A program made the position numbers and the translations under genes. From an uncultured Veillonellaceae bacterium (GTDB taxonomy: Bacteria; Bacillota; Negativicutes; Veillonellales; Dialisteraceae), in NCBI GenBank assembly GCA_958439155.1, contig CAUBUJ010000026.1, forward strand, positions 1 to 14,818: a stretch of 14,818 nucleotides of DNA, written 5' to 3'. This document shows positions 6,839 through 13,496 of the stretch, one piece after another; the first letter of the stretch is position 1, and each line of letters starts with the position of its first letter. The notes below the pieces were generated by a model. That model made no database searches and had not been told where the DNA came from. It was given only the letters and a program-made list of their open reading frames with translations.

Positions 6839-7077
6839 TTTTCCACAATGCCGTGGAAAGTTATCAACATTTTGTGGAAAACCTTGTGAAAAAGAGGGTA
6901 TTTTATCCACAGACTCCGATCATTCCTATCCTTTTCCTCCTGTGAATAAGTGAGTGTATTTGTGGATAAATGAATTTCTCTTTTTCACATACCATATATG
7001 GTAGCCCTTCATTCTCTATATTCCTTTATATTCACAGGATATAGTCGGTTCTTTGCAATCCTTCCCAGTTATCCACA
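6839..7077. other. oriC: DnaA-box cluster, candidate chromosomal origin (oriC)
   Basis: Ten DnaA-box-like 9-mers lie in about 240 bases. Four match TTATNCACA exactly: 6903-6911 (+), 6941-6949 (-), 6961-6969 (-) and 7069-7077 (+). Six have one mismatch: 6839-6847 (+), 6861-6869 (+), 6873-6881 (-), 6885-6893 (-), 6981-6989 (+) and 7028-7036 (+). Within it are a 14-bp palindrome (6990-7003) and an AT-rich run (about 7008-7048) that could unwind. Known from other bacteria: dense TTATCCACA clusters in intergenic DNA bind DnaA and mark oriC, usually next to dnaA. No dnaA, dnaN or rpmH is in the window, but parAB and two parS sites are within 7 kb, which fits an origin region. Alternatives are one half of a bipartite origin or a DnaA-titrating site. 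The 716-base gap 6536-7251 contains no supported gene. Confidence 0.8.
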
Positions 7078-7190
7078 GATTTTTCCTGTCTGCCGCCCTG
7101 CAAGCAAGGGATATACAAAACGCTTTCTGGACTAGGCAGCGCCTCCTCTTCCGGAAAGCTTTGCTCTTCCTATTTTTTACCGCAGGCAAT

Positions 7191-7221
7191 AAAAAAGCGC
7201 CCCTTCTTATAAAAGGGCGCT
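7191..7221 (-). terminator. Strong rho-independent terminator after the first Sel1 gene
   Basis: On the minus strand AGCGCCC pairs with GGGCGCT and the stem extends by four more pairs (two of them G-U) to an ATAA loop, followed by a T6 run. It ends transcription from the Sel1-repeat gene before it enters the DnaA-box cluster. Confidence 0.92.
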
Positions 7222-7251
7222 GCTGCGAGGCAGCGGAAGAAAGAACGGAGA

Positions 7252-8406
7252 TCATTCGATGCCGCTTCCCTTGTCTTCCTTATATTCAATTCCCAATTCT
7301 TCTTTCAACAGGCGCACTGCGTCTTCCGCGTGCTGGGCCGCGGCTTTTTCCAGCCACATCCTTGCTTCTTCCCGGTTCTCTTCCGTACCGAGGCCATAGA
7401 GATAGCATGACGCAAGCCATACCTGCCCATCCGGATTGCCCCGGATGGCAGCATTCTCAAAATATTTCAGGGATTCTTTCAAATTTCCATCTTCCCGCTG
7501 GAAAATGCCATACTGGATCGATGCCTCTACATGACCGCGGTCAGCGGCGCGGCGGCACCATTTTTCCGCCATGGCTCTGTCTTTCACCGTACCGATGCCC
7601 CGTTCGTAAAAGATAGCCAGGTAATTCATGCCCGGCGGATACTCTCTTTCGGCGGACCGCTTCATCCAGAGAAAGGCTTCGGTTTCATCTTTTTTGACGC
7701 CCATCCCTTCTACGATGAATAGCCCCAGAAGCTGGGCGATTTCTCCTTCGAAGAGCGCACCGTGAGCGAAAGCGCGGCGCAGGAGAGAGACGGCCCTCGT
7801 CATATTCCGCGGCTCTCCATTGTAGCAGCACATGGCCAGATTCGCTTCCGCGTCGCCATAGCCGAGAGCTGCCGCTTTTTCAAATAACTGTTTTGCTTTC
7901 TTCCGGTCTTTAGGAATGCCTTCGCCGTAGTAATACATTTCCCCCAATTTATTGAGAGGACGCCAGAAACCAGAATTTCCTGCCCGGGTGAGCCATTCCA
8001 CCGCCTTTTCCGGATTTTTCTCTGTGCCCAGGCCGTATAAATAGAGGTCGGGCAATTCGTTCTGGGCGAACAGATTGCCTGCCTCTGCCATAGCGAGAAT
8101 TTTGGGAAAGAGACGCGCCGGGATTCTCTGGCGGTCCGGATTTTCCGCCGGCATGGTATAGGCCGTATTCAGGAGAGACAGAATATCCCCGGCAGCCGCT
8201 CCTTTTTCCCGCCATTTTCTCCCTTTCACCATGTCATGGGCGATATGGCCGTATCCCTGGGTATAAAATTCTCCGAGAAAATACATCGCTTCCCCGCAGC
8301 CTTCTCCGGCCAGTTTATGAAACGCCGCGAAAGCCGCGTCAAACTGACAGCGCAGGTAGAGATCCTTCGCTTCTGTCATGGCTTGTGTACGTTTTTCCTC
8401 TGTCAC
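7252..8406 (-). CDS. Sel1-repeat (tetratricopeptide-like) protein, paralogue 1
   Basis: A 384-residue protein made of about eight Sel1-like repeats of 34-38 residues. Good examples are LGEMYYYGEGIPKDRKKAKQ, LAIFYERGIGTVKDRAMAEK and LASCYLYGLGTEENREEARM. Sel1 repeats form helical solenoids that mediate protein-protein contacts; no catalytic motif is seen. No signal peptide or membrane helix, so it is probably cytoplasmic. The ends are charged (tail GSGIE). The chosen start is a GTG at 8406 with AAGGAG about 7 bases upstream. However, the paralogue next door aligns from the ATG at residue 10 (MTEAKDLYL against MTQGEELYL), so 8379 is an alternative with a poorer ribosome site. A heptamer repeat lies in its 5' region (8445-8496) and a strong terminator follows the gene. 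Partner unknown. Confidence 0.88.
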   Translation of the reverse strand: MTEEKRTQAMTEAKDLYLRCQFDAAFAAFHKLAGEGCGEAMYFLGEFYTQGYGHIAHDMVKGRKWREKGAAAGDILSLLNTAYTMPAENPDRQRIPARLFPKILAMAEAGNLFAQNELPDLYLYGLGTEKNPEKAVEWLTRAGNSGFWRPLNKLGEMYYYGEGIPKDRKKAKQLFEKAAALGYGDAEANLAMCCYNGEPRNMTRAVSLLRRAFAHGALFEGEIAQLLGLFIVEGMGVKKDETEAFLWMKRSAEREYPPGMNYLAIFYERGIGTVKDRAMAEKWCRRAADRGHVEASIQYGIFQREDGNLKESLKYFENAAIRGNPDGQVWLASCYLYGLGTEENREEARMWLEKAAAQHAEDAVRLLKEELGIEYKEDKGSGIE

Positions 8407-8444
8407 GATATGGCTCCTTTATGAGTGATTGGCTGTTAGTATTT

Positions 8445-8496
8445 AGCTTTTAGCTTTTAGCTTTTGGCTTTTGGCTTTTGGCTTTTGGCTTTTGGC
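8445..8496. repeat. 7-bp tandem repeat between the two Sel1 genes
   Basis: Three AGCTTTT units (8445-8465), four GGCTTTT units (8466-8493) and a partial GGC, read on the plus strand. It lies about 40-90 bases upstream of the GTG start of the downstream Sel1 gene (minus strand), inside its likely 5' leader or promoter region. Units are not multiples of three and lie outside coding sequence, so copy-number changes would alter spacing rather than reading frame. Confidence 0.9.
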
Positions 8497-8584
8497 ATCA
8501 GCGGATGGCTGCTGGTTTGGGGAAAATTCTCTAATCTTTTGACACCATGTCTGACCTTTCCGTTTTTTCATCCTGCAGGCCTAT

Positions 8585-8618
8585 AGACAGGGTACTGTCT
8601 CCCGATATTTCCCTGTCT
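8585..8618 (-). other. Overlapping alternative hairpins after the second Sel1 gene
   Basis: On the minus strand AGACAGGG (8611-8618) can pair with CCCTGTCT (8585-8592) over 8 bp. A nested AGACAG (8595-8600) can instead pair with CTGTCT (8585-8590) over 6 bp with a 4-base loop. It begins right after the Sel1 stop codon (8620-8622). There is no T-run, so it may be a processing or stability hairpin rather than an intrinsic terminator. Confidence 0.45.
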
Positions 8619-8619
8619 C

Positions 8620-9693
8620 TCACCCCAACTGGGCGAGGGCGTCCGCTGCTTCTCTGCTTCCATTCCGGGCCGCTTCCTGGAGACAGCGGATCCCTGTATC
8701 CCGGTCAGGGGCAACTCCGAGGCCGCGGAGGAAGCATAGCCCTGTCAGGTACTGCGCGACGGGAATGCCCAGACGGGACGCCTGGTAGAAATAGGTGAAA
8801 GCCCTTTCCATTTCTTCCCGGCCCATGGCGATCTGCCCCATGCGGAGCATGCCGTAGCCGTCGCCCATTTTGGCTGCTTTTTCATAGAGAGCTTCCGCTT
8901 TTTTCCGGTCCGCTCTGGTTCCTTTCCCATCAAAATAGCAGTCCCCCAAGTGGGCTTTCGCTTCGGCAAATCCCGCTTCCGCCGCTTTTTTGTAGAGTAA
9001 GAACGCCTTTTTCGGATCAGCTTTCACGTTCGCCCCGCTTTCATACTGCATGCCCAGCTCGACCGCCGCTTTTCCATAGCCATGTTTCCACGCTTTCTGG
9101 TACAAAGCGATGGCTTTGTGCGGATTGGGCGCGGTCCCTTCCCCATGAAGCAGGCAGAAAGCGAGATGGTATTCTGAGACGCCCACCCCGGCTGAAGCCG
9201 CTCTCGCAAGGAGGGCAAATCCCCGCTCTTTATCCTGCGCGGTTTCCCGTCCATTCAGGTAGATCAGCCCCAGATCATTCTCTGCCTGCCAGAAAGAAGC
9301 ATCCGCCCCTTTCTGCAGACATAACAGACGACCTGCCTGGTCGGGAGCGATACCATCCACGCCGCGAAGAGCATAGCTCATGCAGAAAAGGGAAAGAACA
9401 TCCCCTGCTTCCGCTGCTTTTTTCACTTCTTCAAAGGCGCGGCGCAGGTCCTGCGGATCTGTTTCTTTTTCAAAGAAGGCGGCGCCGATGGTGCAGAGCG
9501 GAGAAATCTCTTTTCCTTTGGAAAACCACAGCGCCGCGTCCAGGGGATGGGCCTTGACCGAGGCGAGCCCCTGCAGGCTGTACTGGGCAAGCATGTACAT
9601 GGCCCGTCCATCTCCAGCTTTCGCCTCATCCAAAAGAAAAGGATACGCTTCTTCGAGAGCGCCTTTCAGGTAGAGCTCTTCCCCTTGTGTCAT
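8620..9693 (-). CDS. Sel1-repeat (tetratricopeptide-like) protein, paralogue 2
   Basis: A 357-residue solenoid protein with about eight Sel1-like repeats, for example LAFCLLHGEGTAPNPHKAIA, LGDCYFDGKGTRADRKKAEA and LTGLCFLRGLGVAPDRDTGI. It shares N-terminal layout and several blocks (GDVLSLF against GDILSLL in the neighbour) with the adjacent Sel1 gene, so the two are tandem duplicates that have diverged strongly. No signal peptide, membrane helix or catalytic motif is visible; a cytoplasmic scaffold or adaptor role is the family-level expectation. The ATG at 9693 has AGGAGA about 6 bases upstream. It is separated from its paralogue by 213 bases and from the M23 gene by a 259-base gap carrying parS. 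Its partner protein is unknown. Confidence 0.9.
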   Translation of the reverse strand: MTQGEELYLKGALEEAYPFLLDEAKAGDGRAMYMLAQYSLQGLASVKAHPLDAALWFSKGKEISPLCTIGAAFFEKETDPQDLRRAFEEVKKAAEAGDVLSLFCMSYALRGVDGIAPDQAGRLLCLQKGADASFWQAENDLGLIYLNGRETAQDKERGFALLARAASAGVGVSEYHLAFCLLHGEGTAPNPHKAIALYQKAWKHGYGKAAVELGMQYESGANVKADPKKAFLLYKKAAEAGFAEAKAHLGDCYFDGKGTRADRKKAEALYEKAAKMGDGYGMLRMGQIAMGREEMERAFTYFYQASRLGIPVAQYLTGLCFLRGLGVAPDRDTGIRCLQEAARNGSREAADALAQLG

Positions 9694-9952
9694 AGTTTTC
9701 TCCTGTAAAAACAGGGCAGCTCTGGAACCGTCCCAGAATGCCCGGTCAATTTAAAAACAGCGTGGACGCAGCGTCTATGTTCCTTTATGTTTCACGTGAA
9801 ACAATGGCGATGCCTCTGCCCAAGCATGCGCCCCGTCTCATGAAAAGGATATCATGTCCCTTCAAAAATCATCCCGCCGCGGACTCTGACAGAATTTCCG
9901 GTACATTTTATGTCCCGGGGAAAATGCTGCGCTTTTCTGCATGGGCACGGGA
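9694..9952. other. Intergenic gap between M23 and Sel1 genes, contains parS-1
   Basis: No gene is supported in this 259-base gap. It holds the perfect parS at 9788-9803. I found no clear terminator after the M23 gene and no clear -35/-10 pair for the Sel1 gene, although a TTGACC occurs on the minus strand near 9753. Read-through from the parAB operon into the Sel1 genes therefore cannot be excluded. Confidence 0.5.
9788..9803. other. parS: parS centromere site 1
   Basis: The 16-bp palindrome TGTTTCACGTGAAACA is a perfect match to the bacterial chromosomal parS consensus (TGTTNCACGTGAAACA) bound by ParB/Spo0J. It lies in non-coding DNA just beyond the parAB-DUF4446-M23 unit. Confidence 0.95.
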
Positions 9953-10861
9953 TTATTGATTTCCCAGGAACATAGCCGGATCGAGAGCCGCTCCATTGAG
10001 GCGCACCTCATAATGGGAGTGAGGACCGGTACTGTTCCCTGTGCTTCCTACGAGGGCCACCGTATCGCCCTGTTTCAGTTCCTGCCCTTCATAGACAAGA
10101 ATCGCCGAATTGTGACCGTAGCGGGTGGTGAATCCATCGGCATGGCGTACTTCCACCAGGTACCCGTAGCCGTCAGCCCATCCAGCGCGGGTCACTGTGC
10201 CGTCAGCAGTCACATGCACCGGCGTGCCGTAATCGGAGGCAATGTCCACCCCTTCATGGTACGTGGATCCAATGCCGCCGGGGCTTGACCGCCAGCCGAA
10301 TGTGCTCGAGATATCGCCGATGACCGGCCAGATGGACGGCGTCGTATGGACGATGGCCTGGTAAATGGCACTGGCTATGACACTCTTTGTGGAAAGATCG
10401 GACCGGAGATTGATGAGAGTCTTCATGTCCCGGTCCGCCGTCTCTTCCATGGAAACGAGCAGGGACAGAAGAGCCCCGGGCGTCGCCGCGGTCTTCACTT
10501 CTTTCGCCCGGTCAGGGACAGTGGACGCGCCGCCAGTATTGTCGGCAGCACCATTTCCGCCGGCGCTCTGGGTATTCCCGTTTCTCCCGGTCATACTCTG
10601 GATTTCCGACGTGATCTTTTCCATGCCTTCCAGTTTGGCAGAGAGTTTCTGCATTTTTTCTTCCGCCATCTGGAGTTGGTTCCGGTAAAGATCGTTTTCC
10701 GCACGGAGATGGCCCATGGCATAGACAGAATACCCTGCCGCAGCGATGCAGGCCAGCACGGCCGCGCCAGCCAGTGCCCCTGCTATTTTGATCTTTTTCC
10801 ATTCCCCCCGGGAAAAGCGTAATTCCCGCTCCCCAGTCTGCAGATTTTCCTTTTTCTCCAT
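9953..10861 (-). CDS. Membrane-anchored M23 (LytM) family peptidase
   Basis: Putative cell-wall endopeptidase. The 302-residue protein has a short basic cytoplasmic tail, one transmembrane helix (about 25-48), a coiled coil (about 50-88), a low-complexity Gly/Asn/Ser linker (about 91-115), a helical region and a C-terminal M23 domain (about 175-298). Zinc ligands of the family are intact: H202 and D206 in HEGVD, and H281/H283 in PHSHYE, with H250 in RYGH as catalytic partner. An active zinc enzyme is therefore expected. The layout, TM plus coiled coil plus M23, is like cell-shape and division peptidases that act on peptidoglycan outside the membrane. The start has GGGAG about 7 bases upstream. 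It lies 75 bases downstream of the DUF4446 gene in the same direction, making it the probable last gene of the parAB operon. Confidence 0.9.
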   Translation of the reverse strand: MEKKENLQTGERELRFSRGEWKKIKIAGALAGAAVLACIAAAGYSVYAMGHLRAENDLYRNQLQMAEEKMQKLSAKLEGMEKITSEIQSMTGRNGNTQSAGGNGAADNTGGASTVPDRAKEVKTAATPGALLSLLVSMEETADRDMKTLINLRSDLSTKSVIASAIYQAIVHTTPSIWPVIGDISSTFGWRSSPGGIGSTYHEGVDIASDYGTPVHVTADGTVTRAGWADGYGYLVEVRHADGFTTRYGHNSAILVYEGQELKQGDTVALVGSTGNSTGPHSHYEVRLNGAALDPAMFLGNQ

Positions 10862-10936
10862 GCCTGTCTCCCTGCCGTACAGAATTCTCTATGGAAGCAC
10901 CGCTCAAAGACTCCCGCGGTCCCCCATGAAAAGCCT

Positions 10937-11515
10937 TCACACGGCTTCTTTTCTTACTTTTTCCTCCGGCGCTTTTACTCTGTTCTTGGCCGCTTTGTCC
11001 GCCGCTTTCTTTTCCATGTCTTCCGGCGGAATATATCCGGCCATGGCTTTGCTGATGCTTTCCGCTTCTTCCGCGGAAATCGCTTCTTTGCACTGGCCGT
11101 TCATAATCTGTTTGATATAAATGCGGGATGTTTCCCGGCCCACAAGGGACGTAAGCACAAATCCGTGATTGGCCCCATCAAGAAGCGTCAGGGAAAAGCT
11201 CAGCTTGTCTCCCGCGTCATCGAAAGCGTCGTACTTGACAAGTCCGCTCCGCTGGAAGGACTGGACCTGCATATGGGAAAGCATTTCATGCTGGCGGAGC
11301 ATATCTTCGGAAGAGCGGCTCATTTCCCGCAGTTCTTTCACTTCTACCGCGAGCTGCCGTTCCAGGCTCGTCCCATTGTCAGCGGTCATAAAATATTTAT
11401 AACGCTTCTCGAGAGTGCTGATCTTCGACCGGAGAACCAGCGAATGGAGAAGCAGAACAATCACTAAAAAAGCCATAAAGGCCAAAGCAATATACAGCAT
11501 TACCGAACTTGTCAT
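10937..11515 (-). CDS. DUF4446 family membrane-anchored protein
   Basis: A 192-residue protein with one N-terminal transmembrane helix (about 5-28), a helical, probably coiled-coil region (about 30-82), then the DUF4446 core: GLVKYDAFDDAGDKLSFSLT (91-110), LLDGANHGFVLTSLVGRETS (111-130), RIYIKQI and an AISAEEAESI segment. The tail (about 163-192) is rich in Lys, Glu and Ala. The family is of unknown function; from general recollection it is often encoded just after parB in Firmicutes, and it is here. The start lies only 3 bases after the parB stop, and its ribosome site (GAGG) is inside the end of parB, so translation is coupled. A membrane link for the segregation machinery is possible but is inference. 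Confidence 0.85.
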   Translation of the reverse strand: MTSSVMLYIALAFMAFLVIVLLLHSLVLRSKISTLEKRYKYFMTADNGTSLERQLAVEVKELREMSRSSEDMLRQHEMLSHMQVQSFQRSGLVKYDAFDDAGDKLSFSLTLLDGANHGFVLTSLVGRETSRIYIKQIMNGQCKEAISAEEAESISKAMAGYIPPEDMEKKAADKAAKNRVKAPEEKVRKEAV

Positions 11516-11518
11516 TTT

Positions 11519-12391
11519 TCATTCCTCTTTTTTCAGGACGGCGATGACCCGCTGGAATTCCTCCTCATTGTTGTACGCAATGGAAATCATACCGCGCTGC
11601 CCGTTTTTTCCCTTCCCGTTCTTTATGGTCACTCTCATGCCGAGAGATAATTTCAGGTCAGACTCGATTTTTCCAAAGTATGCTGCTGCTTTGTCTTCTT
11701 TTTTCTGCGGGGCGGAAGGCTTCTTCCCTTTGATGCGGCGCACCATCTCTTCCACCTGGCGGGAAGAGAGATTTTCCTTCTCAATCTGCCGGGCCAGCTC
11801 GATCTGGTCTACCCCTTCCATGAGGCCCAGAAGAGGCCGCACCTGGCCGATGGTAATTTTTCCCTCCGCCAGCGGCTGGAGCACCACATCAGGAAGCGTG
11901 ACAATACGGAGCATATTCGTCACATAAGGGCGGCTCTTTCCTACAATGTCCGCCAGTTCTTCCTGGGTATAGCCATATTTTTTCAAAAGCCCGCGGTAAG
12001 CCCTGCCTTCTTCTACAGGATTCAGATCTTCCCGCTGGAGATTTTCAATGAGAGCGATTTCCGCGGCGGTCTTTTCCGTGTATTCCCGGACGATGCAGGG
12101 AATTTTCGAAAGCCCTGCCAGTTTTGACGCCCGGAGACGGCGCTCCCCTGCAATCAGGGTGTAACGGTCATTTTCACCGCGCTTCACAATCACTGGCTGC
12201 ACCACGCCGTGGACACGGATGGAATCGGCCAGTTCTTTCAGCGCATCTTCCGAAAAGGTGCGCCGCGGCTGGCCTGGATTGGGATCAATCCGGTCGACGG
12301 CGATCTCCGCAATGCTTCCCCGGTCATTTTCACTTTTGGAAAAAAGTACGGAGAGGCCTCTTCCGAGCGCCTTCTGCTTTCCTTTAGACAC
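11519..12391 (-). CDS. parB: Chromosome partitioning protein ParB (Spo0J), CTP-dependent parS-binding clamp
   Basis: Binds parS, loads and slides as a CTP-gated clamp, recruits SMC and stimulates ParA. I start it at the GTG at 12391 (290 residues): GAGGAGG lies 9 bases upstream and the N-terminus becomes the typical SKGKQKALGRGLSVLF, the ParA-stimulating arginine segment. The longer frame up to 12535 only overlaps parA. Motifs: NPGQPRRTF (38-46), CTP-binding GERRLRAS (82-89), ENLQREDLNP (116-125), helix-turn-helix TQEELADIVGKSRPYVTNML (142-161), then a linker and a C-terminal dimerisation region. It overlaps the parA end by 8 bases, so the two are translationally coupled. Two matching parS sites lie in this window. 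Confidence 0.96.
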   Translation of the reverse strand: MSKGKQKALGRGLSVLFSKSENDRGSIAEIAVDRIDPNPGQPRRTFSEDALKELADSIRVHGVVQPVIVKRGENDRYTLIAGERRLRASKLAGLSKIPCIVREYTEKTAAEIALIENLQREDLNPVEEGRAYRGLLKKYGYTQEELADIVGKSRPYVTNMLRIVTLPDVVLQPLAEGKITIGQVRPLLGLMEGVDQIELARQIEKENLSSRQVEEMVRRIKGKKPSAPQKKEDKAAAYFGKIESDLKLSLGMRVTIKNGKGKNGQRGMISIAYNNEEEFQRVIAVLKKEE

Positions 12392-13145
12392 GCTGCAAAA
12401 CCTCCTCACAAAGCGACTTATATGCAACAGCTCCTTTGGATTTGGGAGCATATACCGCAATCGGCTCACCAAAGCTGGGCGCTTCAGAGAGACGGATACT
12501 GCGGGGAATGACTGTGCGGAATACTTTGTCTCCAAAATATTTCTTCACTTCACCGGCGACCTGCATGGCCAGATTGGTCCGCCCGTCAAACATAGTGAGG
12601 AGAATCCCCAGAATCGTCAGTGACGGATTTAAACTGTCCGATACGGTTTCCACCGTCTGCACCAGCTGGGCCAGCCCTTCGAGAGCGAAAAATTCCGCCT
12701 GGATCGGGATGAGCACCTGGCCGGCTGCGGTGAGCGCGTTCACAGTCATGAGGCCCAGAGAAGGAGGACAATCAATCAAAATAAAATCATATTCCCCCTT
12801 CAGAGGCTTTATTTTACGGCGAAGAAGGGTTTCTCTTTTCTTCATCTGCACCATTTCGATCTCGGCGCCTGCCAGATCAATGGAAGAAGGAAGGAGAGAG
12901 AGCTTCTCTACGCCTGTTTTGTACACAGCAGTTTCTGCAGGCGCGTCATTGATGAGCACATCATAGAGCGTATGGGAAAACTGGGAACGATCCATGAAAA
13001 GGCCGCTCGTGGCATTGCCCTGCGAATCCTCGTCAATCAGGAGCGTTTTGTACCCTTTGCCCGCGAGAAAAGCAGACAAATTGACCGCGGTCGTCGTCTT
13101 TCCGACGCCGCCTTTCTGGTTAATCACGCTGATCACATGTCCCAT
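12384..13145 (-). CDS. parA: Chromosome partitioning ATPase ParA (Soj)
   Basis: Walker-type DNA-binding ATPase that works with ParB to segregate origins. The 253-residue length is typical of Soj. The deviant Walker A is KGGVGKTT (11-18), the second motif LLIDEDSQGNAT (35-46), Walker B FILIDCPPS (121-129). Key residues fall at the same numbers as in B. subtilis Soj: G12, K16 and D40. Most relatives read DPQGN; here it is DSQGN. There is no N-terminal helix-turn-helix, so it is a chromosomal-type rather than a plasmid P1-type ParA. The ATG at 13145 has AGGAGG about 8 bases upstream. A longer frame to 13217 would cover the extended -10 promoter. First gene of parA-parB-DUF4446-M23. Confidence 0.96.
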   Translation of the reverse strand: MGHVISVINQKGGVGKTTTAVNLSAFLAGKGYKTLLIDEDSQGNATSGLFMDRSQFSHTLYDVLINDAPAETAVYKTGVEKLSLLPSSIDLAGAEIEMVQMKKRETLLRRKIKPLKGEYDFILIDCPPSLGLMTVNALTAAGQVLIPIQAEFFALEGLAQLVQTVETVSDSLNPSLTILGILLTMFDGRTNLAMQVAGEVKKYFGDKVFRTVIPRSIRLSEAPSFGEPIAVYAPKSKGAVAYKSLCEEVLQRV

Positions 13146-13172
13146 ATTTTTTCCTCCTGCAAAACCATTTTT

Positions 13173-13181
13173 ATTATAACA
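13173..13181 (-). promoter_or_regulatory. Extended -10 promoter for the parAB operon
   Basis: On the minus strand TGTTATAAT: a perfect TATAAT (13173-13178) preceded by TG one base upstream, 28 bases before the parA start codon. The -35 region is poor, as is common for extended -10 promoters. A parS site lies about 100 bases further upstream. Confidence 0.65.
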
Positions 13182-13278
13182 TACTTGAATGAACCTGCAT
13201 TTGAAAATTGGGCGCACTTACAGGAAAAATCACGTTTTTTTACTTACTTTTATGGAAAAATAAAGGGGATGAAGAAAA

Positions 13279-13294
13279 TGTTTCACGTGAAACA
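13279..13294. other. parS: parS centromere site 2
   Basis: A second perfect TGTTTCACGTGAAACA, identical to the one at 9788-9803, in the non-coding region upstream of parA. Together the two sites bracket the parAB-DUF4446-M23 unit. Confidence 0.95.
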
Positions 13295-13460
13295 TCGCGG
13301 CGTCCCCCTATTCTCCAGGGAGTGCGCTTTTTCTCCGGAGAATCAGAATATTTTCCGCTCTGGAAGTTCCTATTCTCTGGAAAAGAAATCCAAAACAAAT
13401 TCTCTATACAAAGAAAATATACGTCATTTCCCCGCTCGCCCTATACGCCCATTTCAATCG

Positions 13461-13469
13461 TGCTATAAT
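13461..13469 (+). promoter_or_regulatory. Extended -10 promoter for the sodium:solute symporter gene
   Basis: TGCTATAAT: a perfect TATAAT (13464-13469) with TG one base upstream. No good -35. Transcription from here would give a leader of about 155 bases before the start codon at 13630. Confidence 0.6.
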
Positions 13470-13496
13470 GAGGCAAATATCAAGGAAATCAGAAAA

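Noticed and set aside
7016..7255. 79-codon minus-strand open frame over the origin candidate
   Set aside because: It covers DnaA boxes and the Sel1 terminator and has no domain resemblance.
8445..8496. CRISPR-like array
   Set aside because: The units are 7 bp with no spacers; a simple tandem repeat.
12392..12535. N-terminal extension of ParB by 48 residues
   Set aside because: It only re-reads parA in another frame. The GTG at 12391 has a proper ribosome site and gives the normal ParB N-terminus.
13146..13217. N-terminal extension of ParA by 24 residues
   Set aside because: It would translate across the extended -10 promoter, while the ATG at 13145 has AGGAGG and gives standard Soj numbering.
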